Of a DNA stretch of 64,000 nucleotides, positions 1 to 7,745 are shown piece by piece. The first letter of the stretch is position 1. Each line of letters begins with the position of its first letter. A program made the translations under genes and the position numbers. The notes under the pieces were generated by a model that searched no databases, was not told the origin of the DNA, and saw only the letters and a list, made by a program, of their open reading frames with translations. Source of the DNA: Nocardioides deserti (GTDB lineage: Bacteria; Actinomycetota; Actinomycetes; Propionibacteriales; Nocardioidaceae); NCBI RefSeq assembly GCF_014266025.1, contig NZ_JACMYC010000007.1, positions 154,994 to 218,993 of the forward strand, given 5' to 3'.

Positions 1-60
1 AGCGCGCCGGTCGTCGACGGCCTCCCTGCGGACGCCACCGCCTGGATCACCACCGCCTGA
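1..60 (+). CDS. C-terminal end of an unidentified protein (partial)
   Basis: Only the last 19 codons and the TGA stop (58-60) are inside the window. The frame reads through cleanly and ends in VVDGLPADATAWITTA. This is too short to assign a family. The gene runs tail-to-tail with the MarR gene, and a strong inverted repeat lies between the two stops, which supports a real gene end here. It could also be a chance open frame, because 20 codons without a stop is unremarkable at this G+C. Confidence 0.4.
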   Translation, partial: SAPVVDGLPADATAWITTA

Positions 61-71
61 CCGCACCTGAT

Positions 72-117
72 CTCGTGATGCCGGGCGTGCGCCCCGGCGC
101 ACTCCTGGCATCACGAG
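72..117. terminator. Inverted repeat between convergent genes, probable bidirectional terminator
   Basis: The arms CTCGTGATGCC (72-82) and GGCATCACGAG (107-117) are perfectly complementary over 11 bp, and the loop is itself GC-rich and self-complementary. It lies between the stop of the upstream plus-strand gene and the stop of the minus-strand MarR gene, where a shared terminator is expected. There is no U-tract, as is common in actinobacteria. Confidence 0.6.
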
Positions 118-135
118 GCGAGGTCCGGCTCGGGG

Positions 136-603
136 CTACTCCTCGTCGACGCCGAGGGTGGCGTTGTAGCGGGCCAGCGTCCCCGCGAAGTCGGCGAGCT
201 CGTCGTCGGACCAGTCGCCGAGCCGCTCGTCGAGGTAGCGGCGGCGGAGGTCGGCGACCTCCTCGAGACGGCGTACGCCCTCCTCGCTGGCGGACAGCAG
301 CGTCGCGCGGCCGTCGTCGGGGTCCGGGGACCGGTCGACGAGCCCGAGGTCCATCAGGTGCTGGACCTGCCGGCTGATCGCGCCCTTGTCGATGCCGAAG
401 ACCTCCGCCATCGCCGACGCACGCACCGGGCCGTGCGCGGCGAGGTAGCCGAGCATGAGGTACGACGCCGGCTGCAGGTCCGGGTGGACCGACCGGGCCC
501 GCACGCCGATGACGCGGCGCACGCGGCGGATCAGCACGCCGACCTCCTGCTCGAGCAGGCGCAGCGACTCGTCGCGCTCCACCGACACCTCCGTCGTGAT
601 CAT
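136..603 (-). CDS. MarR-family transcriptional regulator
   Basis: A 155-residue winged-helix regulator. An N-terminal dimerisation helix (about 8-35) is followed by the wHTH core (about 45-105), with a recognition helix around DKGAISRQVQHL (72-83), a charged wing (DPDDGRA, 94-100) and a C-terminal dimerisation helix. MarR proteins bind palindromes as dimers and release DNA when a small molecule binds. Its ATG overlaps the TGA of the upstream MFS exporter by four bases, so it is translationally coupled as the second gene of that operon. Autoregulation through the paired repeats at 2243-2288 is likely but inferred. The ligand is unknown. Confidence 0.92.
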   Translation of the reverse strand: MITTEVSVERDESLRLLEQEVGVLIRRVRRVIGVRARSVHPDLQPASYLMLGYLAAHGPVRASAMAEVFGIDKGAISRQVQHLMDLGLVDRSPDPDDGRATLLSASEEGVRRLEEVADLRRRYLDERLGDWSDDELADFAGTLARYNATLGVDEE

Positions 604-2231
604 CGTCGGCCGAGCTCCTCGACCGCCTCGGGGACGACCGTCTCCGCCGAGGGCTCGTCAGCGGTGGTGGTGCGCAGCGGCACCTCCTTGATGAAGAGCA
701 CGCACAGCAGCGCGACCAGGGCGAACGGTACCGAGACCAGGAACAGGTGGCCGGTGGCGTCCCCGAACGACGTCTCGTAGAGCGCGCGGATCGGGGGCGG
801 CAGCTCCGAGAGGTCCGGGATGCTGCCCCTCCCGCCGCCGGCGGAGGGGTCGACACCCAGGCGACGCAGGCCCTCGGCCATCGAGTCGGAGACCTGGTGG
901 GCCAGCAGCGCGCCGAGCGCCGAGACGCCGACGGTGCCGCCGATGGAGCGGAAGAACGCGACCACGGAGCTGGCGGCGCCGAGGTCGGCGGCCTTGGCGT
1001 TGTTCTGCACGGCGAGCACGAGGTTCTGCATCGTCGCACCCATGCCGACGCCGAGGACGGCCATGAACAGGCCGACCCGGACCAACGAGGTCTCCGCGTC
1101 GATCGTGGAGAGCAGCGCGAAGCCGAGGACGACGAGCACCGAGCCGCCGACCAGCCAGCGCTTCCACACGCCCGTCCTGGTGATGACCCGGCCCGAGACG
1201 ATGCTCGAGACGAGCAGCCCGCCGACCATGCAGATCGACATCAGGCCGGCGTGGGTCGGGGTCATGCCGCGCGACATCTGGAAGTACTGGCTGAGGTAGA
1301 CCGTCGAGCCGAACATCGCGACGCCGATCATCACCGAGGCCAGCGTGGCCAGTGAGGTGGTGCGGTCGCGGAAGAGGCGCAGCGGGACGACCGGCTCGGT
1401 GGCGACCCGGCCCTCGACCCAGATCGCCAGCGCGATGACGGCGGCGGCCGCGGCGAGCATGGCGGCGGTGGTGCCCGAGGCCCAGGCGAACTGGTCTCCG
1501 GCCAGCGAGACCCACACCAGCAGGATCGAGACACCCGCGACGATGAGCGTCGCGCCGGCGTAGTCGATCTTGACCTCGCGCTTGACGACCGGCAGGTGCA
1601 GCTTGAGCTGGAGCACGACGAAGGCGAGCAGGGCGACCGGGATGCCGACGTAGAAGCAGCCGCGCCAGCCGAGCGGGGAGTCCACGATCAGGCCGCCGAG
1701 CAGCGGGCCGCTGACCGTCGCGGTCGCGAAGACGGCGCCGATGTAGCCGGCGTACCGCCCACGCTCGCGGGGGCTGACCATCGAGGCGATGACGACCTGG
1801 ACCAGGGCGGTGAGGCCACCGACGCCGAGGCCCTGGAAGGCGCGGGCGCCGATGAGGACCTCCATGTTCGGCGCGAGGCCGGCGACCAGCGACCCGATCG
1901 CGAAGATGACGAGCGCGGCCTGGACCAGCATCTTCTTGCTGAACAGGTCGGCGAGCTTGCCCCAGATCGGGGTCGTCGCGGTCATGGTCAGCAGCGTCGC
2001 GACGACGACCCAGGTGTAGCCGCTCTGGCTGCCCTCGAGGTCGGTGACGATGCGCGGGAGCGCGTTGCTGACGACGGTGCTGGAGAGCATCGCGACGAAC
2101 ATGGCGAGCAGGAGGCCGGAGAGCGCCTCGAGGATCTCGCGGTGGGTCATCTCGCCGGCCTGGGCGGCGGGCGGCGCGGGTGGTGCCTGGGTCACGGGTT
2201 CTCGCTTCGGGGGTACGTCGGTGGTGGTCAC
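600..2231 (-). CDS. MFS drug/proton antiporter, DHA2 (EmrB/QacA) type
   Basis: About 543 residues with the 14-helix layout of DHA2 exporters. Family marks include the motif-A loop GKLADLFSKK after the second helix and a motif-C-like stretch SGPLLGGLIVDSPLGW in the fifth helix region. It should be an inner-membrane proton-driven efflux pump. The frame stays open upstream to 2318 and beyond. I chose GTG at 2231 because it follows the best promoter (2257-2285) by about 20 bases; GTG 2195 and ATG 2150 are alternatives, and no strong ribosome site marks any of them. The stop overlaps the MarR start, so exporter and regulator are made together. The substrate cannot be told from sequence. Confidence 0.88.
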   Translation of the reverse strand: MTTTDVPPKREPVTQAPPAPPAAQAGEMTHREILEALSGLLLAMFVAMLSSTVVSNALPRIVTDLEGSQSGYTWVVVATLLTMTATTPIWGKLADLFSKKMLVQAALVIFAIGSLVAGLAPNMEVLIGARAFQGLGVGGLTALVQVVIASMVSPRERGRYAGYIGAVFATATVSGPLLGGLIVDSPLGWRGCFYVGIPVALLAFVVLQLKLHLPVVKREVKIDYAGATLIVAGVSILLVWVSLAGDQFAWASGTTAAMLAAAAAVIALAIWVEGRVATEPVVPLRLFRDRTTSLATLASVMIGVAMFGSTVYLSQYFQMSRGMTPTHAGLMSICMVGGLLVSSIVSGRVITRTGVWKRWLVGGSVLVVLGFALLSTIDAETSLVRVGLFMAVLGVGMGATMQNLVLAVQNNAKAADLGAASSVVAFFRSIGGTVGVSALGALLAHQVSDSMAEGLRRLGVDPSAGGGRGSIPDLSELPPPIRALYETSFGDATGHLFLVSVPFALVALLCVLFIKEVPLRTTTADEPSAETVVPEAVEELGRR

Positions 2232-2242
2232 GCAGGTTGAAA

Positions 2243-2260
2243 GGTTGACCGAGGCAACTT
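2243..2260. promoter_or_regulatory. Operator-like inverted repeat 1 (proximal)
   Basis: Read on the minus strand this is AAGTTG-N7-CAACC, an 18-bp site covering the end of the -10 box and the expected transcription start of the exporter operon. It matches the second site at 2271-2288 in both arms and in spacing. A MarR dimer site is the simplest reading. Confidence 0.6.
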
Positions 2261-2285
2261 TATTCCGGCTGGTTGCTCCCGACAA
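2257..2285 (-). promoter_or_regulatory. Predicted promoter of the MFS-marR operon
   Basis: The minus strand reads TTGTCG (2285-2280), a 17-base spacer, then TAAAGT (2262-2257). This is a reasonable sigma-70-type promoter, and transcription would start near 2250. Both elements are overlapped by the paired operator-like repeats, as expected for a repressed promoter. Confidence 0.6.
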
Positions 2286-2288
2286 CTT
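2271..2288. promoter_or_regulatory. Operator-like inverted repeat 2 (distal)
   Basis: Read on the minus strand this is AAGTTG-N7-CAACC, the same arms and spacer length as the proximal site, with centres 28 bp apart. It covers the -35 hexamer. The identity of the arms, with different spacer bases (TCGGGAG here, CCTCGGT in site 1), argues for selection on the arms. Confidence 0.6.
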
Positions 2289-2431
2289 CTCGCCGGCGGT
2301 ACCCACCGAGCGGCGCACCCAGAAATGCAGCGACCCCCAGGTGCGGCCCTCGGGATCGAGGACCCAGCCGGCGGACGGGGCCGGTTCACCTGGGGGTCGG
2401 GCAGCTGCTTGGGATTCGCCAGCAGCGTTCA

Positions 2432-2447
2432 GGGGCGGTGCCGCCCC
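2432..2447 (-). terminator. GC hairpin downstream of a 12-codon ORF
   Basis: A perfect palindrome, GGGGCGGCACCGCCCC on the minus strand, follows the mini-ORF by about 20 bases. It may terminate or attenuate the short transcript before it reaches the exporter gene. No U-tract follows. Confidence 0.4.
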
Positions 2448-2460
2448 GTCGTCCTGCTGG

Positions 2461-2478
2461 GGCTGCTAGCGGGCAGCC
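2461..2478 (-). other. Hairpin with the mini-ORF stop codon in its loop
   Basis: On the minus strand GGCTGC and GCAGCC form a six-pair stem around CCGCTA. The TAG stop of the 12-codon ORF begins in this loop and its last base enters the stem. A ribosome reaching the stop would melt this hairpin, the geometry of a translation-sensitive leader. Confidence 0.4.
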
Positions 2479-2504
2479 ACCTCACGCGTCCAAGAAGAAC
2501 TCAT
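2466..2504 (-). CDS. 12-residue mini-ORF MSSSWTREVAAR, possible leader peptide
   Basis: ATG at 2504 is preceded by AAAGGAGGTGG, an almost perfect complement of the 16S rRNA 3' end, and by its own predicted promoter (2537-2565). The peptide is MSSSWTREVAAR and ends in TAG. The frame is the same as that of the MFS exporter downstream, and no other stop lies between. Hairpins follow at once (2461-2478 and 2432-2447). The strength of the signals relative to the size of the product suggests an expressed leader or micro-protein rather than chance. I cannot name a family. Confidence 0.5.
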   Translation of the reverse strand: MSSSWTREVAAR

Positions 2505-2536
2505 TCTTCGGACCACCTCCTTTCCCGTGTGCTGCC

Positions 2537-2565
2537 ACGGTAGGTCGCGGCCGGGGCGTGCTCAA
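2537..2565 (-). promoter_or_regulatory. Predicted promoter of the 12-codon ORF
   Basis: The minus strand reads TTGAGC (2565-2560), 17 bases, then TACCGT (2542-2537). Transcription would start near 2530, just upstream of the strong ribosome site, giving a short leader RNA 22 bp or more downstream of the pdxH stop. Confidence 0.5.
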
Positions 2566-2582
2566 GGGATTAAGGGGCCGAG

Positions 2583-3260
2583 CTACGGCGCCAGCCGCTG
2601 CGTCGTCCACGCGTCACCCGACCGGGCGTAGACCAGCCGGTCGTGCATCCGCCCCGGGCGACCCTGCCAGAACTCCACGGCGTCGGGCCGCACGACGTAC
2701 CCGCCCCACTCCTCGGGCACCGGCAGCTCGCCGTCGGGCACGTCGGCGAAGCGCCGCTCGACCTCGTCGTACGCCACGGCGAGCTCGTCGCGGCCGGCGA
2801 CCGGGCGGGACTGGTGCGACGCCCAGGCGCCCAGCTGCGAGCCGCGCGGCCGGACCGCGAAGTAGTCGGCGACGGCCTCGCGCGACAGCGGCTCGGCGAC
2901 CCCGTCGACGCGGACCTGCCGCTCCAGCGGGTGCCACGGGAAGAGCAGCGCGCAGTGCGGGTTGGCGGCGAGCTCGGTGCCCTTGCGCGAGCGGGTGTTG
3001 GTGAAGAACACGAAGCCGCGCTCGTCGAGCCCCTTGAGCAGCACCATCCGCGAGGAGGGGCGGCCCTCGGCCGAGACGGTCGCGACGACCATCGCGTTCG
3101 GCTCGTGCACGACGTCCTCGACCTCGGCGAACCACCGACGGAACATCGTGATCGGGTCCGGCGCGAGGTCGCCCTCGGCGAGCCCGGCGGCGGCGTACTC
3201 GTGGCGGAGGCTGCGGAGGTCCAGCGCGTCGCGGGCTCCGTCCGGGGCGGGGTCGGCCAT
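2583..3260 (-). CDS. pdxH: Pyridoxamine 5'-phosphate oxidase
   Basis: 225 residues, the normal length. It oxidises pyridoxamine/pyridoxine 5'-phosphate to pyridoxal 5'-phosphate with FMN and oxygen in the cytosol. Diagnostic stretches are SSRMVLLKGLDERGFVFFTN (FMN binding, about 70-90), SRKGTELAANPHCALLFPWH and the C-terminal VEFWQGRPGRMHDR ... QRLAP signature. There is no ribosome site at ATG 3260, but a TAGGCT -10-like box ends six bases upstream (3272-3267), so the mRNA is probably leaderless. It is divergent from citA. It feeds the PLP enzymes encoded nearby (serC, aspC). Confidence 0.96.
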   Translation of the reverse strand: MADPAPDGARDALDLRSLRHEYAAAGLAEGDLAPDPITMFRRWFAEVEDVVHEPNAMVVATVSAEGRPSSRMVLLKGLDERGFVFFTNTRSRKGTELAANPHCALLFPWHPLERQVRVDGVAEPLSREAVADYFAVRPRGSQLGAWASHQSRPVAGRDELAVAYDEVERRFADVPDGELPVPEEWGGYVVRPDAVEFWQGRPGRMHDRLVYARSGDAWTTQRLAP

Positions 3261-3339
3261 GCCGCCAGCCTAGGGATGGGTACAGAATGCGCGGGGCCGC
3301 CCGTCCGGGCGGGTGCCGTGAGACGAGGGAGTCAGGACG

Positions 3340-4443
3340 ATGGTGGACGTGCACCACGGGCTCGAGGGCGTCGTCGCCTTCGAGACGGAGATCGCGGAGC
3401 CCGACAAAGAGGGCTCGGCGCTGCGCTACCGCGGCGTCGACATCGAGGACATCGTCGGCCGCGTGCCGTTCGAGAACGTCTGGGGCCTGCTCATCGACGG
3501 CGCCTTCACGCCCGGCCTGCCGCCGGCCGAGGCCTACAACATCCCCGTGCACACCGGCGACGTCCGCGTCGACGTCCAGGCCGCGATCGCGATGCTCGCG
3601 CCGGCCTTCGGCTTCCGCCAGACCTACGACATCAGCGACGAGCAGGCGCGTGCGGACCTCTCCCGCGTCGCCGTCATGGTGCTGTCGTACGCCGCGCAGT
3701 CCGCGCGTGGGCTGCACCAGCCGGTCGTCCCGCAGTCGGTGGTCGACGAGGGCGCGACGCTGGCGGAGAAGTTCCTCATCCGCTGGAAGGGCGAGGCCGA
3801 CCCCAAGCACGTCAAGGCGATCGACGCCTACTGGTCCTCCGCGGCCGAGCACGGCATGAACGCCTCGACCTTCACCGCGCGCGTCATCACCTCCACCGGT
3901 GCCGACGTGGCGGCGGCGTTCTCCGGCGCGATCGGCGCGATGTCGGGCCCGCTGCACGGCGGCGCCCCCTCGCGCGTGCTCGGCATGATCAGCGACGTCG
4001 AGGAGTCCGGCGACGCAGAAGCGTACGTCAAGGGCCTGCTCGACAAGGGCGAGCGGCTCATGGGCTTCGGCCACCGCGTCTACCGGGCCGAGGACCCCCG
4101 CGCCCGCGTGCTGCGCCGCACCGCGCGCGAGCTCGACGCGCCGCGCTACGAGGTCGCCGAGGCGCTCGAGAAGGCCGCGCTGGCCGAGCTGCGCGAGCGC
4201 CGCCCGGACCGCGTGCTGGAGACGAACGTCGAGTTCTGGGCCGCGATCGTCCTCGACTTCGCCGAGGTGCCGGCGAACATGTTCACCTCGATGTTCACCT
4301 GCGCTCGCACCGGCGGCTGGTCGGCGCACATCCTCGAGCAGAAGCGCACCGGCCGGCTGATCCGTCCCTCGGCCGTCTACACAGGCCCCGGCTCGCGTGG
4401 CCCCGAGGAGATCGAGGGCTGGAACGCCGACTGGGCGAAGTAG
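3340..4443 (+). CDS. citA: Citrate synthase, actinobacterial citrate synthase 2 type
   Basis: 367 residues. It condenses acetyl-CoA with oxaloacetate to citrate. The catalytic histidines are seen in SGPLHGGAP and GFGHRVYRAEDPRA, with an oxaloacetate-site histidine in AAEHGMNAST, and the catalytic aspartate in AAIVLDFAEVP. It is shorter than the hexameric GltA type (about 430), which fits the second, dimer-type citrate synthase common in actinobacteria. GAGGGAG sits about nine bases before ATG 3340. It may serve the TCA cycle or act as an auxiliary methylcitrate/citrate synthase; sequence alone does not decide. Confidence 0.94.
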   Translation: MVDVHHGLEGVVAFETEIAEPDKEGSALRYRGVDIEDIVGRVPFENVWGLLIDGAFTPGLPPAEAYNIPVHTGDVRVDVQAAIAMLAPAFGFRQTYDISDEQARADLSRVAVMVLSYAAQSARGLHQPVVPQSVVDEGATLAEKFLIRWKGEADPKHVKAIDAYWSSAAEHGMNASTFTARVITSTGADVAAAFSGAIGAMSGPLHGGAPSRVLGMISDVEESGDAEAYVKGLLDKGERLMGFGHRVYRAEDPRARVLRRTARELDAPRYEVAEALEKAALAELRERRPDRVLETNVEFWAAIVLDFAEVPANMFTSMFTCARTGGWSAHILEQKRTGRLIRPSAVYTGPGSRGPEEIEGWNADWAK

Positions 4444-4458
4444 CCCGCTGCCGGTCCT

Positions 4459-5055
4459 TCAGCCGGCGAGGCGCCCCGCGTACCACGACGTCGCGCCGCG
4501 GCCACCCTTGCGCGTCAGCGAGACGTGCAGGTGGTCGCGGTGCCGCAGCGTGACCGAGCACTTCGCGCGCTTGCGGCACGAGGAGCTGAGGTAGGGCTCA
4601 GGCTCGAAGCCGTTCCACGCGGCGTACATCCGGTCGTCCCAGATGAGGTACATGATCCCCATCCGGCGGGCCTTCGCGTCCTCGCGGCCCTTGCCGTCGG
4701 TGGCCCGCACGTCGCGGAGGAACGCCCGGGCGGTGCGGCGGTCGGCCTTCCGGCGGGCGTCGAGGGTCCAGTCGAACGCCCGGCCCTCGGCGTGCTCCGA
4801 CGTCCCGCTGCCGCAGCTGCGCGAGACGCCGCCGTAGGACCCGCCGTACTTCTTCACCAGCCAGCGACCGAGGGCGACGGTGCCCGGCTTCGCGGCCGGC
4901 GAGCACCGCGTCTGCGGCTGGTAGGACGCGTAGTCCTCGATCGCGGCCGACGCCGGTGACGTCGCCAGGGTGGTGAGCAGGGTGGTGAGCAGGGCGGTGA
5001 GGAGCAGGACGGTCGCGAGGAGCGGCAGGAGCAGGCGGCGGAGCAGGGAGAGCAC
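4459..5055 (-). CDS. Secreted M15/VanY-like (ARB_07466-type) peptidase-fold protein
   Basis: 198 residues with a strong signal peptide (long Leu-rich segment 5-30, cut near SPASA-A). The mature part has CGSGTSEHAEGRAFDW and HRDHLHVSL, the H-x6-D ... D-H-L-H zinc pattern of LAS/M15 D,D-carboxypeptidase-like domains. The family includes cell-wall peptidases, and many members are uncharacterised. The active-site pattern is intact, so activity on peptidoglycan peptides is plausible. GTG 5055 has no ribosome site, but TAGCCT ends six bases upstream, pointing to a leaderless mRNA. It converges with citA, with only 15 bp between the stops. Confidence 0.75.
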   Translation of the reverse strand: MLSLLRRLLLPLLATVLLLTALLTTLLTTLATSPASAAIEDYASYQPQTRCSPAAKPGTVALGRWLVKKYGGSYGGVSRSCGSGTSEHAEGRAFDWTLDARRKADRRTARAFLRDVRATDGKGREDAKARRMGIMYLIWDDRMYAAWNGFEPEPYLSSSCRKRAKCSVTLRHRDHLHVSLTRKGGRGATSWYAGRLAG

Positions 5056-5167
5056 CGCACGAGGCTAGGTACGCCGCCGGGCCGGCCGGACCGGTTCGGC
5101 CGCACGCTGGCCGATCGTCCGGAGGGACCACCGGTCCGGGCCATGCGGTGCCGGACCGTTCGCGCGC

Positions 5168-5293
5168 CTAGCCGCCGACCAGCCGCAGCGGCGTCAGCAC
5201 CGCGGCCTGGGGGCCGCTGAACAGCTCGAAGCGCCACCGCCCGCGGTCGGCCACCAGCACGCGCACCACGACCTGGTGGGGGTCGTCGAGCAT
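5168..5293 (-). CDS. Small hypothetical protein, 41 residues
   Basis: The open frame from ATG 5293 begins MLDDPHQVVVRVLVADRGRW and ends LTPLRLVGG. It alternates hydrophobic and charged residues like a small beta-rich domain. A GGAGGAGG run lies about 16 bases upstream, too far for an ideal ribosome site. It fills a gap between two minus-strand genes and has the codon use of its neighbours (third positions almost all G/C). I do not recognise the family; chance ORF is the alternative. Confidence 0.45.
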   Translation of the reverse strand: MLDDPHQVVVRVLVADRGRWRFELFSGPQAAVLTPLRLVGG

Positions 5294-5359
5294 CACCGCT
5301 CGATGGTGCCTCCTCCGGGCCCGCGCCGCCCGCGGATCGGGGTGCGCGGTGGCAGTGGT

Positions 5360-5902
5360 CTATCCCGGCGGGGTCTGGCCCGCCGCGGGCACCAGCCGCT
5401 TGGCGAAGCAGCGCGAGAGCGGGGCGTCCTTGTAGTAGCCGAAGCCCGGGATGGGCTCGTAGCCGGCCGACGCGTAGAGCGTCATCGCCTCCGGCTGGCG
5501 CAGTCCGGTCTCGAGCACGAGCGCCTCGTAGCCGGCCGCGGCCGCGGTCGTCTCCAGGTGCGCCAGCATCCGGCGGGCGTGACCCCGGCGCTGCGCGGCG
5601 GGCACGACGTACATCCGCTTGACCTCGGCCGTCACCGCGGTGCCGAGCGCCTCGACGTCGGAGCGGCGCCAGGCGCCGGTCGCGACGGCGGTGCCGCCGA
5701 CGTACCCGACGAAGAAGCTGCCGTCCGGCGGCACGAACATCGCCGGGTCGACCGGCGACTCGTCGCGGCCGCCGTAGCGGGCGACGTACTCCTCCTGGAC
5801 CTGCTCGATCAGCGCGACGGCGTCCGGGTGGCCGTAGTCGACGCGCACGACCTGCAGGCCGCCGCCACCCGCCTCAGGCGAGCGAACCTCCACAGTTGTC
5901 AC
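5360..5902 (-). CDS. GNAT-family N-acetyltransferase
   Basis: About 180 residues. The acetyl-CoA site is seen in VKRMYVVPAAQRRGHARRML (motif A, R/Q-x-x-G-x-A) and a motif-B-like ALVLETGLRQPEAMTLYASA, then YEPIPGFGYYKDAPLSRCFA. This resembles the small-molecule GNATs that read GFGPY near their C-terminus. The longer frame to 6007 lies wholly over the upstream gene; GTG 5902 (or 5893) is a more likely start and overlaps the zinc-ribbon gene by about 20-30 bases, implying coupled expression. The acyl acceptor is unknown. Confidence 0.85.
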   Translation of the reverse strand: MTTVEVRSPEAGGGGLQVVRVDYGHPDAVALIEQVQEEYVARYGGRDESPVDPAMFVPPDGSFFVGYVGGTAVATGAWRRSDVEALGTAVTAEVKRMYVVPAAQRRGHARRMLAHLETTAAAAGYEALVLETGLRQPEAMTLYASAGYEPIPGFGYYKDAPLSRCFAKRLVPAAGQTPPG

Positions 5903-6326
5903 AGAACCTCGCCTCCGCGTCGTTGCGCACGCCGCAGGAGCGGCAGTACGGGCCGGCCGCCGTGGCCTCGCGGGCGTGCGAGCCGTCGTCGACGGTGCGG
6001 CCGGCACCCATGATCCCGCGCCCGTCGGACAGGTACGACGCCGAGTCCTTCGCGACCGGCATCGTCTCGCCCGCGCCGTAGCGCGCGGCCACCCCGGCGA
6101 AGCCCAGGTTGAGGAACATGCCGCCGATCGCGAAGACCAGGAAGCCGCCCAGGAACAGGCCCATCTGACCGAGCGGGTCGCCGTCGCCGTCGTAGCGGAC
6201 GAACGAGACGAAGCCGTAGAGGCAGGTGGCGATGCCGACCGGCGCGAGGACCGCCCCGGCGACCCGGAAGAACGTGCGGGCGCCCGCCTGGTTGCGCAGG
6301 CCGGGCTGGGGCGTGGGTCCGCTCAT
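5874..6326 (-). CDS. Zinc-ribbon membrane protein of unknown function
   Basis: 150 residues. Two predicted membrane helices (about 20-45 and 55-80) are followed by a polar linker and a C-terminal zinc ribbon with the pattern CRSCG ... FCDNCG (two CxxC knuckles). GGAGGA six bases before ATG 6326 supports the start. Similar zinc-ribbon membrane proteins are widespread and uncharacterised. It is the first gene of a two-gene unit with the GNAT protein and is divergent from serC. Confidence 0.8.
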   Translation of the reverse strand: MSGPTPQPGLRNQAGARTFFRVAGAVLAPVGIATCLYGFVSFVRYDGDGDPLGQMGLFLGGFLVFAIGGMFLNLGFAGVAARYGAGETMPVAKDSASYLSDGRGIMGAGRTVDDGSHAREATAAGPYCRSCGVRNDAEARFCDNCGGSLA

Positions 6327-6372
6327 GGAGTCCTCCGATTCCGTGTTGCCGAGACGCTGCTGCCAGACTTGA

Positions 6373-7572
<1,200 letters not shown>

Positions 7573-7642
7573 CCAGCGAGGCCCGCCGGCAGCAATGCGG
7601 ACGAGGTACGCCGTGGCTCGCTCGCCGCGTCCGACCTACGGC

Positions 7643-7677
7643 TGGTCAAGGAGGCCGGCCACGGCCGTCTCGAGACC
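7643..7677. repeat. REP-like palindrome downstream of serC
   Basis: The stretch begins TGGTCAAGGAGGCCGG and ends CCGTCTCGAGACC, with a GGCCG/CGGCC core and outer GGTC/GACC-like arms. It looks like the interspersed intergenic palindromes that accompany DUF222/HNH genes in Nocardioides-type genomes. Only one copy is in this window, so its repeat nature is inferred. Confidence 0.35.
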
Positions 7678-7713
7678 CGCCGGACCGATCAACAACGCCG
7701 CGATCAAACCTGT

Positions 7714-7735
7714 TACTCGAACACACATTCGAGTA
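7714..7735. promoter_or_regulatory. LexA-type SOS box over the DUF222 gene promoter
   Basis: The core TCGAACACACATTCGA (7717-7732) differs at one base from the actinobacterial SOS consensus TCGAAC-N4-GTTCGA and extends to a perfect 8-bp inverted repeat. A TAGAAT -10 box (7734-7739) overlaps its end, and the gene's ATG lies six bases further on. Mycobacterial 13E12/DUF222 repeat genes are known LexA targets, which fits. Confidence 0.8.
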
Positions 7736-7745
7736 GAATGAGACC

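Noticed and set aside
2509..2524. Sequence like the 3' end of 16S rRNA (ACCACCTCCTTTC)
   Set aside because: It is too short for rRNA. It is the complement of a strong ribosome site in front of the 12-codon ORF.
4444..4458. Terminator between citA and the M15-like gene
   Set aside because: Only 15 bp lie between the stops, and no hairpin of useful length was found there.
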